Positions 27,349-35,504 of a stretch of DNA of 64,000 nucleotides are shown in pieces. The translations under genes were made by a program, and so were the position numbers. Under the pieces are notes generated by a model. It was not told the DNA's origin. It worked only from the letters and a program-made list of their open reading frames with translations, and made no database searches. The number at the start of each line of letters is the position of its first letter. Within the stretch, counting starts at the first letter, position 1. This DNA is from Niveispirillum sp943371025 (GTDB lineage: Bacteria; Pseudomonadota; Alphaproteobacteria; Azospirillales; Azospirillaceae): contig CALRTC020000005.1 of NCBI GenBank assembly GCA_943371025.1, positions 124,001 to 188,000 of the forward strand, given 5' to 3'.

Positions 27349-27384
27349 GGCGGGTGGTGAAAACCACCCGCCATATTCGTTTTT
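27349..27384 (+). terminator. intrinsic terminator of the MFS gene
   Basis: 10-bp perfect stem GGCGGGTGGT / ACCACCCGCC with a GAAA tetraloop, then ATATTCGTTTTT. It lies 45 bases past the MFS stop. Confidence 0.88.
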
Positions 27385-27516
27385 GCCAAATGGATGCTTG
27401 CGTCGCGGGGCCGATTGCGCATCAATCCTGTCATAAAGTGTGGCGAAGCCACCATGTGCCAGGAAGGTGGTAAATCCACCGTAAACCAGCTAGGTGCAGC
27501 CGGGGGGAAAGAGGGA

Positions 27517-28182
27517 ATGGCGATCCGCGTTCTGGTGGCCGACGACCACCCACTTATGCGTGCGGCCCTTTGTCAGTCGGTGACGGGCACGGTGCCCGAT
27601 CTGACCACGGTTGAGGCGTCCAGTTTCGGTGAGGTCGAGGAGGCATTGCGCCGTGATGCCGGCATCGATGCCATTCTGCTGGACCTGCACATGCCGGGCA
27701 TGAATGGGTTGATCGGTCTGGCCCTGCTGCGCAACGAACATCCGGCCATTCCCGTCATCGTTGTTTCCGCGTCGGAGGATGCGGCCACGATCCACCGTTC
27801 CATGGAATATGGCGCGTCGGGTTTCGTGCCCAAATCGGCCCCTATCACCCATATCGGGGAGGCCATCCGCGCCGTGCTGAACGGGGCTGTCTGGCTGCCC
27901 ACGGGCGGCACTTCGGCCCCGTCCGCGCCGGCAGGCGACGCCGACATGGCCGCCCGCGTGGCGGGCCTGACGCCACAGCAGCTGCGCGTGCTGGCCGGCA
28001 TCGCCGAAGGCAAGCTGAACAAGCAGATTGCGTACGAGATGGGCGTGGTGGAAACCACGGTGAAGGCCCATGTCACCGTGATCCTGCGCCGCCTGGGCGT
28101 GGTCAGCCGCACCCAGGCCGCCATCGTGGCCTCCAAACTGGCATTGGCGCCGCTGGCGGAGACGCAGGCGGAAGCGTCGTAA
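27517..28182 (+). CDS. orphan NarL/FixJ-family response regulator
   Basis: 221-aa two-component regulator. Receiver domain 1-125: acidic pair Asp9-Asp10 (VADDHPLM), phosphorylation site Asp56 in LLDLHMPGMNG, and Lys in FVPKSAPI. C-terminal LuxR-type HTH at about 150-215: LTPQQLRVLAGIAEGKLNKQ then ETTVKAHVTVILRRLGV. No histidine kinase is adjacent. ATG 27517 is chosen because the receiver starts at once (MAIRVLVADD) and GAGGGA lies close upstream; longer in-frame extension to 27394 is improbable. Two small hairpins (27440-27452 and 27466-27480) precede it. Confidence 0.9.
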   Translation: MAIRVLVADDHPLMRAALCQSVTGTVPDLTTVEASSFGEVEEALRRDAGIDAILLDLHMPGMNGLIGLALLRNEHPAIPVIVVSASEDAATIHRSMEYGASGFVPKSAPITHIGEAIRAVLNGAVWLPTGGTSAPSAPAGDADMAARVAGLTPQQLRVLAGIAEGKLNKQIAYEMGVVETTVKAHVTVILRRLGVVSRTQAAIVASKLALAPLAETQAEAS

Positions 28183-28192
28183 GGCAGCCTTG

Positions 28193-28214
28193 CCCCGCCG
28201 GCGGACCGGCGGGG
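28193..28214. terminator. GC-rich hairpin between convergent genes
   Basis: 9-bp perfect stem CCCCGCCGG / CCGGCGGGG with a CGGA loop between the response regulator stop and the ABC permease stop. No T-tract, so the terminator role rests on its position. Confidence 0.4.
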
Positions 28215-28229
28215 GTGGGGCCCCGCTTC

Positions 28230-29204
28230 CTACCGATCCTTCACATAGGGCCGGCCGCTGGCCTTGGGCGGGACGGCCTTGCCCACGAAGCCTGCCAGCA
28301 GCAGCACCGTCAGCAGATAGGGCAGCGCCTCGATCAGCTGTACCGGCACCTCGCCGATGCCGGGCAGGGCGACGCCCTGCAACCGCGTCTGCAAGGCGTC
28401 GGCAAAGGCGAACAGCAGGCAGGCCAGCAGGGTGGGCACCGGCTTCCATTTGCCCAGGATCAGCGCAGCCAAGGCCAGATAGCCCTTGCCGGCCGTCATG
28501 TTGGTCTGGAACCCCGCACCTTGCGCGGTGGACAGATAGGAACCGGCGATGCCGCACAACAGGCCGGCGATCAACACCGCCTGATAGCGCAGGCGGGTGA
28601 CGGAGATGCCGGCCGTATCGACGGCGGCCGGGTTTTCCCCCACGGCGCGCAGGCGCAGGCCGAAACGCGTACGATAGGCCACCCAGAAGGTGACGGGCAC
28701 GCAGGCAAAGGCAAGGTAGACCAGGAGGGAATGGCCGCTGATCAGCTCATAGTAAAGCGAGCCCAGCAGCGGCACGCCGCGCAGGGTTTCGGCCAGCGGC
28801 AGGGTCAGTTCATTGAAGCGGGCGGCGGCGGGCAGGTTGGGCGTACGCCCGCCCATTTCAAACCAGGCATTGCCCAGCACGGCCGTCAGGCCCAGCGCCA
28901 CGATGTTCAGCGCCACGCCGGACACGACCTGGTTGCCCTTGTGCGTGATACAGGCAAAGCCATGCAGCAGGGCCATGATCAGGGAGGACAGGATGGCAGC
29001 CCCCAGACCCAGCCAGGCAGAGCCGGTCATGGCGGCGGCAGTGGCCGAGGCAAAGGCCGCCATCAGCATCTTGCCCTCCAGCCCGATATCGACAACGCCC
29101 GCGCGTTCCGAATAGAAGCCGGCCAATGCTGCCAGCAGCAGGGGGGTGGCCAGACGCACGGTGCTGTCCAGCAGCGACAGAAGCGCCATAAAGCTGTCGA
29201 TCAT
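28230..29204 (-). CDS. BMP-type nucleoside ABC transporter, permease 2
   Basis: 324-aa inner-membrane permease of the branched-chain/BMP-linked class (BPD_transp_2 fold). It has at least eight hydrophobic segments and conserved blocks EGKMLMAAFASATAAAMTG and ALAALILGKWKPVPTLLACL. ADIGLEGKM-like motifs (VDIGLEGKMLM) are typical of the second nucleoside permease. Start ATG 29204 lies 4 bases after the stop of permease 1. Last gene of the four-gene leftward operon. Confidence 0.9.
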   Translation of the reverse strand: MIDSFMALLSLLDSTVRLATPLLLAALAGFYSERAGVVDIGLEGKMLMAAFASATAAAMTGSAWLGLGAAILSSLIMALLHGFACITHKGNQVVSGVALNIVALGLTAVLGNAWFEMGGRTPNLPAAARFNELTLPLAETLRGVPLLGSLYYELISGHSLLVYLAFACVPVTFWVAYRTRFGLRLRAVGENPAAVDTAGISVTRLRYQAVLIAGLLCGIAGSYLSTAQGAGFQTNMTAGKGYLALAALILGKWKPVPTLLACLLFAFADALQTRLQGVALPGIGEVPVQLIEALPYLLTVLLLAGFVGKAVPPKASGRPYVKDR

Positions 29205-29208
29205 GGTC

Positions 29209-30339
29209 TCAGGCCCCCGCCGGCTTGGCCGCCGCATCTGCGGGGCGGCGTGTAAACAGGCGCACCAGCGCCGGGCGGAACATATGTTCCAGGGCCCCGG
29301 CGAACAGGATCACCACACCCTGGATCACCACCACCAGCTCCCGGCTGATGGTCGGATAGTCGAAGATCAGCTCCGTCCCGCCCTGATACAGCGCCCCGAA
29401 CAGGATGGCGGCGGGCAGGATGCCGGCCGGATGGTTACGGCCCATCAGGGCCACGGCAATGCCGGTGAAGCCCAGGCCTGCCGGGAAGTTCAGCAGGATG
29501 CGGTGCTGCACGCCATGAAGCTCGTTCACGCCCAGCAATCCTGCCAGCGCACCCGACAGGGCCATGGTGATGACGATGACCTTGCGCGCGTCGATCCCGG
29601 CATAGCGGGCCGCATTCTCATTCGCGCCTACAGCACGCAGCGCATAGCCCCAGCGCGTGTGCCAGATGAAGGCCCAGACGACGACGCAGGCGGCCAGCGC
29701 CAGGAAGGCCGAGAAATTGAGCGGCGAGGCCAGCATGGGAATGCCGATCCCGGCCAGCATGTCGCTCATCATCGGCAGGAAGGTGCCCTTGGCAAAGGGC
29801 GCGCTTTCCGGCGACATCTGGCCCGGCCGGATCAGCACATTGACCATCAGATAGACCATCAGCGACGAGGCCAGAAAATTGAACATGATGGTCGTGATGA
29901 CGATGTGGCTGCCGCGATAGGCCTGCAGCCAGCCGGGGATGGCGGCCCACAGGGCGCCAAAGGCTGCCCCGCCCAGTACGGACAAAGGCAACAGCGCCCA
30001 CCAGGGCCAGCCCGGCAGCGCCAGACAGACCAGACCCACACCCAGGCCCCCCAGATAGGCCTGCCCCTCCCCACCGATATTGAACAGCCCGCCATGAAAG
30101 GCGACGGCCACAGCCAGGGCCGTGAACACCAGCGAGGTGGCGTAATAAAGCGTGTAGCCAAGCCCGTCGCCCGTCAGCAGCGCGCCATACAGCATGCTGG
30201 AAATGGCGCCGATCGGGTCTTCGCCGATGACCAGGATGACCAGGGCGGAAACCAGCAGCGCCAGCACGACATTGACCAGCGGCAGCACCAGCCCCGTCAC
30301 CCACCAGGGAAGATTGTCGGAACCCGCACCCGCACTCAT
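29209..30339 (-). CDS. BMP-type nucleoside ABC transporter, permease 1
   Basis: 376-aa permease partner of the heterodimeric channel. Hydrophobic segments alternate with GGLFNIGGEGQAYLGGLG, the signature of this subunit, and FLASSLMVYLMVN. The start overlaps the ATPase stop (ATGA), showing coupled translation. With permease 2 it should form the membrane pore for the nucleoside importer. Confidence 0.9.
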   Translation of the reverse strand: MSAGAGSDNLPWWVTGLVLPLVNVVLALLVSALVILVIGEDPIGAISSMLYGALLTGDGLGYTLYYATSLVFTALAVAVAFHGGLFNIGGEGQAYLGGLGVGLVCLALPGWPWWALLPLSVLGGAAFGALWAAIPGWLQAYRGSHIVITTIMFNFLASSLMVYLMVNVLIRPGQMSPESAPFAKGTFLPMMSDMLAGIGIPMLASPLNFSAFLALAACVVVWAFIWHTRWGYALRAVGANENAARYAGIDARKVIVITMALSGALAGLLGVNELHGVQHRILLNFPAGLGFTGIAVALMGRNHPAGILPAAILFGALYQGGTELIFDYPTISRELVVVIQGVVILFAGALEHMFRPALVRLFTRRPADAAAKPAGA

Positions 30340-31913
30340 GCCGTCACCCCTTCGTCACCGGTCACGCCATCGGCGATGCCGGCCATCATCACCCCGATCC
30401 GGCCTTCCGTGGCCTCGTCGGCCGAAAGCTCGCCCACGATCCGCCCGCCGCACATCACCAGGATGCGGTCCGACAGGGCCAGGATCTCGTCCAGCTCGGC
30501 CGAGACCAGCAGAATGGCCTTGCCCCGGTCGCGCAAGCTGACCAGCTGGCGGTGGATGAAGGCGATGGCACCGATATCCACGCCGCGCGTCGGCTGACCC
30601 ACCAACAGGATGTCCGGCTCCCGGTCCATCTCGCGCGCCATGACCAGCTTCTGCTGATTGCCGCCGGAGAAAAGCGAACTGCGCAGGTTCGGATCGCGCG
30701 GGCGCACATCGAACCGTTCCATCAGCTCGGCCGTGCGTTCGACGACGCGCTTCCAGTTCAGCCGGCCAGCCCGGCCCGCCAGGACCTTATCCTGGTGATA
30801 GCCCAGGATGGCGCTTTCATAGGCCGGGAATTCCTTGATGACGGCCAGTTTCAGCCGGTCTTCCGGCACATGGGCCAGACCGCGCCGGCGGGCGTCGGCC
30901 GCGTCATAGCCGGCGGTGGGGCCGATTTCCGCCCCCTTGATGGTCAGCGTACCGGCGGAGAAGCCGGACATGCCGGACAGCACTTCCAGCAATTCCGACT
31001 GGCCATTGCCGGCCACGCCGGCGATGCCCACGATCTCTCCCGCCCGCACGGTCAGGCTGGCATCGTCCAGCAGCTTGATCCCGCGCCCGTCCACGACATC
31101 GACATGCGATGCGGCCAGCAGCACGGGCCCAGGTTTGGCCGGACCCCGCTCCACTTCCAGCGAGGTTTTGCGGCCGACCATGGCGTCGGCCAGCGCCTGC
31201 TGGCTGGTCTCGGCCGTGGTGAATTCGGCGACGACCGCGCCGCGGCGCAGCACCGACACATGGTCGGTGATGGCCAGGATTTCCTTCAGCTTGTGCGTGA
31301 TCAGCACGACGGTGCGACCCTGGCGGCGCAGCCGGTCCAGGATCTGGAACAGCTGCTCCACCTCCGGCGGCGACAATACGGCCGTCGGCTCGTCCAGGAT
31401 CAGCACCTCGGCCCCGCGATAAAGCGCCTTCAGGATTTCCACGCGCTGCTGCACGCCCACGGGCAGGTCAGCGACCAGGGCGTCCAGCGGCACTTCCAGG
31501 CCGAACTGTTCCTCCAGCGCCTTCACCTCCGCCCGCGCCCGCTCCATCGCCGGACCCAGGACGGGGCCGCCCTCATTGCCCAGCAGCAGGTTTTCCAGCA
31601 CCGTGAAGGTCTCTACCAGCATGAAATGCTGATGGACCATGCCGATGCCCAGACGGATCGCGTCCTGGGAATTGCGGATATCGACCTGCTGGCCGCGGAC
31701 CAGGATTTCCCCTTCATCGGCCTGATAGAAGCCGTAAAGGATGCTCATCAGGGTCGATTTGCCGGCCCCGTTCTCGCCCACCAGCCCATGGATGCTGGAC
31801 GGCGCGAAGCGCAGGGTGACCTGGCGATTGGCATGGACGGGGCCGAATCGTTTGTCGATGCCGACAAGTTCGACTGCCCAGGCGGGGGAATGGGTTTGGT
31901 GGGCGGCCGACAT
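30336..31913 (-). CDS. BMP-type nucleoside ABC transporter, tandem ATPase
   Basis: 525-aa ATP-binding subunit with two ABC domains, as in sugar and nucleoside importers. First domain: Walker A GENGAGKST, signature in LPVGVQQRVEILKAL and Walker B EVLILDEPTAVLSP. Second domain: Walker A-like GVAGNGQSE and signature SGGNQQKLVMAREM; its Walker A is degenerate as is usual in this class. ATG 31913 (MSAAHQTHSP) was chosen over an in-frame ATG at 31982 that would overlap the upstream gene. Confidence 0.92.
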   Translation of the reverse strand: MSAAHQTHSPAWAVELVGIDKRFGPVHANRQVTLRFAPSSIHGLVGENGAGKSTLMSILYGFYQADEGEILVRGQQVDIRNSQDAIRLGIGMVHQHFMLVETFTVLENLLLGNEGGPVLGPAMERARAEVKALEEQFGLEVPLDALVADLPVGVQQRVEILKALYRGAEVLILDEPTAVLSPPEVEQLFQILDRLRRQGRTVVLITHKLKEILAITDHVSVLRRGAVVAEFTTAETSQQALADAMVGRKTSLEVERGPAKPGPVLLAASHVDVVDGRGIKLLDDASLTVRAGEIVGIAGVAGNGQSELLEVLSGMSGFSAGTLTIKGAEIGPTAGYDAADARRRGLAHVPEDRLKLAVIKEFPAYESAILGYHQDKVLAGRAGRLNWKRVVERTAELMERFDVRPRDPNLRSSLFSGGNQQKLVMAREMDREPDILLVGQPTRGVDIGAIAFIHRQLVSLRDRGKAILLVSAELDEILALSDRILVMCGGRIVGELSADEATEGRIGVMMAGIADGVTGDEGVTA

Positions 31914-31953
31914 GGTTGCTGCCTGCGTCAGTACGGTCAAATTCGGGAAGGGA

Positions 31954-32970
31954 TCAGTACTTGCAGCCCTTGACGTCGTCATAATTGGCGACGGTGCGGG
32001 TCCCGGAATTGATTTCGTCCGTCGCCTTGTCGACGGCCGCCTTCATCTCCGGCGTAATCAAAGCCTTGTTGTTCTCATCATAGGCCCAGCCGACACCCTG
32101 TTCCTTCAGGCCCAGGCGCTGATGACCGGCCGTCCAGGTGCCGTCCTTGGTGGTCTTGAACGCTTCATAGGCGGCCACGTCCACGCGCTTGACCATGCTG
32201 GTCAGCACGCTGCCGGGGAACAGGTGGTTCTGGTTGCTGTCCACACCGATGGACAGCTTGCCGGCGTCCGATGCCGCCTGCAGCACACCCAGGCCGGTCT
32301 GACCAGCGGCGGCGAAGATGACATCGGCGCCACGGTCGAACTGGCTTTTCGCCAGTTCGCTGCCACGCGTGGGGTCAGCCCAGGCGGCGGGCGTGCTGCC
32401 GGCCATGTTGACGACGATATGGGCGTTGGGGCGCACCGACTTCACACCCTGTTCATAACCGCAGGCGAAACGGCGGATCAGGGGGATATCCATGCCACCG
32501 ATGAAGCCGACGGTGCCCGTCTTGGACGCCAAAGCCGCCAGGACGCCGACCAGGAACGACCCCTCATGCTCGGCGAATTCCACCGACTGCACATTGGGCA
32601 GGTCCACGACGCCGTCGATCAGGGTGAAATGGACGTTGGGATATTCCTTGGCCACCTTTTCCACGGCAGGCGCCATGGAAAATCCGACCGACACGATGAT
32701 TTCCGCATTGCGCTGGGCCAGCCGGCGCAGGAACTGTTCGCGCTGCGCCTCGTTGGTGATTTCGAACCAGCGGAAATTATAGCCGGTGTCGGCCTTGAAC
32801 CGTTCGGCCCCGGCATTCGCCGCCTCGTTGAAGGACTTGTCGAAGCGCCCGCCCATGTCGAAGACGATGGCCGGCGCGAAGCCCGTGGTGGTTGAGGCGG
32901 GAGCGGCCGATGCGGTCGCAGCAAAACTCAAGGCAAGGACCGCCAGGGCGGCACGACGGGCAAACTTCAT
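31954..32970 (-). CDS. BMP-family nucleoside-binding periplasmic protein
   Basis: 338-aa solute-binding protein of the BMP/PnrA/Med family, which binds purine or pyrimidine nucleosides and delivers them to the ABC permeases encoded after it. Signal peptide MKFARRAALAVLALSFAATA then SAAP. The mature part has GGRFDKSFNEAANAGAERF, GVVDLPNVQSVEFAEHEGSF and GFIGGMDIPLIRRFACGYEQG, diagnostic of the family. No lipobox Cys, so it is soluble. ATG 32970 has GGAG four bases upstream. Confidence 0.92.
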   Translation of the reverse strand: MKFARRAALAVLALSFAATASAAPASTTTGFAPAIVFDMGGRFDKSFNEAANAGAERFKADTGYNFRWFEITNEAQREQFLRRLAQRNAEIIVSVGFSMAPAVEKVAKEYPNVHFTLIDGVVDLPNVQSVEFAEHEGSFLVGVLAALASKTGTVGFIGGMDIPLIRRFACGYEQGVKSVRPNAHIVVNMAGSTPAAWADPTRGSELAKSQFDRGADVIFAAAGQTGLGVLQAASDAGKLSIGVDSNQNHLFPGSVLTSMVKRVDVAAYEAFKTTKDGTWTAGHQRLGLKEQGVGWAYDENNKALITPEMKAAVDKATDEINSGTRTVANYDDVKGCKY

Positions 32971-33168
32971 CGGCTCCATATCCGAACGGGCAGGGGATCG
33001 GCACGGCAAAGACCCGTATCCGGAACAGCAGCCCCCGCAATCATTCCAGCCCGACAAGCTATCCAGTTCGCACGCGCCCGGCAAGGTGACAAAAGCCGCC
33101 GCGCCCTCCCCCGTGGCGCTTCGTGGCCGGTCTGTGGCAGATCGACGCCGCGCACATGCCGGGGCGGA

Positions 33169-33202
33169 CTGTCAAATAACTGTAGCATCGGCGGCTTATA
33201 AG
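33169..33202 (+). promoter_or_regulatory. Pho box and -10 element of phoX
   Basis: Two CTGT-type heptamers, CTGTCAA (33169-33175) and CTGTAGC (33180-33186), are separated by ATAA, the 7-4-7 layout of the PhoB-binding Pho box (consensus CTGTCAT twice). Exactly 10 bases later comes TATAAG (33197-33202), the -10 position expected when PhoB replaces the -35. It lies about 66 bp before the PhoX start. Confidence 0.75.
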
Positions 33203-33252
33203 CAGGCAATGGTCGGTTTCCGGCCGCCTGTATGTTTGGAGACTGCCCCGTC

Positions 33253-35325
33253 ATGACCCGTCCGATCCCCGCCAACTATGCTGAATTTGATGCCTTGCAG
33301 GATGTGCCCGCCTCCCCCGATGGCGAGCCGACCTTTGGCGAGGTGGTGCAGCAGCGCCTGGGCCGGCGCGAGATTCTGCGCGGCATGCTGGGCACCAGCG
33401 CCATTGCCGCCTTCACGCCCGCCATCCCGGCCCTGGTGATGACCGGCGAGGCCAAGGCGCAGGCGGCCCCGGCGGCGGGCAAGGCTGCCGCGGGCGGTCA
33501 GGCCGGATTCGGCTTCAATTTCGAGGAACTGGCCCGCGGCGTGGACGGCAACCACCATGTCGCCCCCGGCTATAATGCCGATGTGCTGATCCGCTGGGGT
33601 GACCCGCTGTTTGCCGACAGCCCGGAATTCGACCCGCAGAAGCAGACGGCCGACAGCCAGCTGAAGCAGTTCGGCTATAATTGCGACTATACGGCCTTCT
33701 ACCCGCTGCCGCTGGGGTCGAATAATGCCGATAACGGCCTGCTGTGGGTGAACCATGAATATACCCAGGCCGAGCTGATGTTCCCCGGTCTGGTCCCGGA
33801 AGGCCAGGACCGCTACGCGCCCGAGGCCGTGACCAAGGAGATGGTCGAGGTCGAAATGGCCGCCCATTCCGGCACGGTGGTGGAGGTGAAGCGCGGCAAG
33901 GACGGCAAATGGTCTTATGTGAAGGGCAGCAAATATAACCGCCGCGTCAATGCCCTGAACACGAAGATGGCCCTGGTCGGCCCCGCCGCCGGCCACGCGC
34001 GGCTGAAGACCAAGGATGACCCGGAAGGCCGCACCGTCATCGGCATGGTCAATAACTGCGCCGGGGGCCAGACGCCCTGGGGCACGGTCCTGTCGGGCGA
34101 GGAGAATATCGACGGTTACTTCACCGGCAAGATGGACCAGTCCCATCCCGAACAGCGCAATTACGACCGCATGACAGTTCCTTCCACGGTCTATCAGTGG
34201 GGCCGCCATTACGAGCGGTTCGACATCAACAAGGAACCCAATGCCGCCAACCGTTATGGCTGGATCGTGGAGATCGATCCCTATGATCCGACCAGCACGC
34301 CGCGCAAGCTGACGGCGCTGGGCCGGTTCAAGCATGAAGGGGCCGGCGTCACCGTGAACAAGGATGGCCGCGTCGCCGTCTATATGGGCGACGACCAGCG
34401 GTTTGAGCATCTCTATCGCTTCGTTTCCAAGGGCAAGTACAACCCGGCCGACCGCAAGGCCAACATGAAGCTGCTGGAAGAAGGCACGCTGTCCGTCGCC
34501 CGCTTCGATGCCGATGGCACGGTCACCTGGCTGCCGCTGGTGCATGGGCAGGGGCCGCTGACCGCTGCCAACGGCTTCAAGGATCAAGGCGATGTGCTGA
34601 TCTGCGCGCGCATTGCGTCCACGCTGCTGGGGGCCACCCGCATGGACCGGCCGGAGGATGTGGAGGTCAATCCCAAGACCGGTCTGGTCTATGTCATGCT
34701 GACCAACAATGACGACCGGCTGCCCAATGACGTCAAGCATCCCGAGCAGTCGCGCGTGAATGCCGCCAACCCGCGCCCGGCCAACAGCTGGGGCCATATC
34801 GTGGAAATGACGCCGCCGGGCGGCGACCATGGCGCCGACAAGTACAAGTGGGAAATCCTGATCAAGGCCGGCAATCCGGCTGATCCGAAGACGGGCGCCA
34901 GCTTCAATCAGGCCACCACAGAAAATGGCTGGTTCTCCTGCCCCGACAATTGCGCCTTCGATAGCATGGGACGGCTGTGGGTGGGCACCGACCAGGGCAA
35001 CAAGTGGCAATGGACCAGCGGGGCTGCCGACGGCATCTGGGCTGTGGAGACGCAGGGACCGATGCGCGGCACGGCACGCCTGTTCTTCCGCGTGCCGCTG
35101 GGGGCGGAAATGACCGGTCCCAGCTTCACCCCCGACGATCAGGCCCTGTTCCTGTCGGTGCAGCATCCGGGGTCGGATGCGGTCGACAAGGCCACGAAGT
35201 CGGGCAACAAGCAGGGCACCTTCGCCGATCCCGGCACACGCTGGCCCGATTTCAAGGACAATATGCCCCCGCGGCCTTCGGTGGTGGTTGTGACCAAGAA
35301 GGGCGGCGGCATCATCGGCGCCTGA
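33253..35325 (+). CDS. phoX: PhoX-type alkaline phosphatase (DUF839), Tat-exported
   Basis: 690-aa phosphatase of the PhoX family; characterised members use Ca and Fe and release phosphate from a broad range of organic phosphates outside the cytoplasm. A twin-arginine signal is present (LGRREILRGMLGTSAIAAF then TPAIPALVMTGEAKA). The long body has typical segments such as NNADNGLLWVNHEYTQAE, CAGGQTPWGTVLSGEEN and RPEDVEVNPKTGLVYVMLTN. ATG 33253 is used; an in-frame ATG at 33232 would add seven residues. A Pho box lies upstream and phoD follows downstream. Confidence 0.92.
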   Translation: MTRPIPANYAEFDALQDVPASPDGEPTFGEVVQQRLGRREILRGMLGTSAIAAFTPAIPALVMTGEAKAQAAPAAGKAAAGGQAGFGFNFEELARGVDGNHHVAPGYNADVLIRWGDPLFADSPEFDPQKQTADSQLKQFGYNCDYTAFYPLPLGSNNADNGLLWVNHEYTQAELMFPGLVPEGQDRYAPEAVTKEMVEVEMAAHSGTVVEVKRGKDGKWSYVKGSKYNRRVNALNTKMALVGPAAGHARLKTKDDPEGRTVIGMVNNCAGGQTPWGTVLSGEENIDGYFTGKMDQSHPEQRNYDRMTVPSTVYQWGRHYERFDINKEPNAANRYGWIVEIDPYDPTSTPRKLTALGRFKHEGAGVTVNKDGRVAVYMGDDQRFEHLYRFVSKGKYNPADRKANMKLLEEGTLSVARFDADGTVTWLPLVHGQGPLTAANGFKDQGDVLICARIASTLLGATRMDRPEDVEVNPKTGLVYVMLTNNDDRLPNDVKHPEQSRVNAANPRPANSWGHIVEMTPPGGDHGADKYKWEILIKAGNPADPKTGASFNQATTENGWFSCPDNCAFDSMGRLWVGTDQGNKWQWTSGAADGIWAVETQGPMRGTARLFFRVPLGAEMTGPSFTPDDQALFLSVQHPGSDAVDKATKSGNKQGTFADPGTRWPDFKDNMPPRPSVVVVTKKGGGIIGA

Positions 35326-35504
35326 TGCCGGCGACGGGGCGGCCGCGCTGCGACGCAACAGACGCTTGCAAAGCCGCCCCCGCCAATGTCACAAGCAAGG
35401 GTAACGGAACTGGTCAGTCCGGTTCCGCATATCCATTCTTGTCCCATCCGCCTGACGGTACCATTCCGGTGCCGCCCGCAGGGTGTTAGCAACGGGTATT
35501 GCTG

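Noticed and set aside
33196..35358. Long minus-strand open frame opposite phoX
   Set aside because: Shadow frame of a high-GC gene; it has no ribosome site or motif, and phoX is certain.
35372..35400. Second Pho box before phoD (ATGTCAC...)
   Set aside because: The second half-site does not match CTGTCAT; the phoX box may serve both genes.
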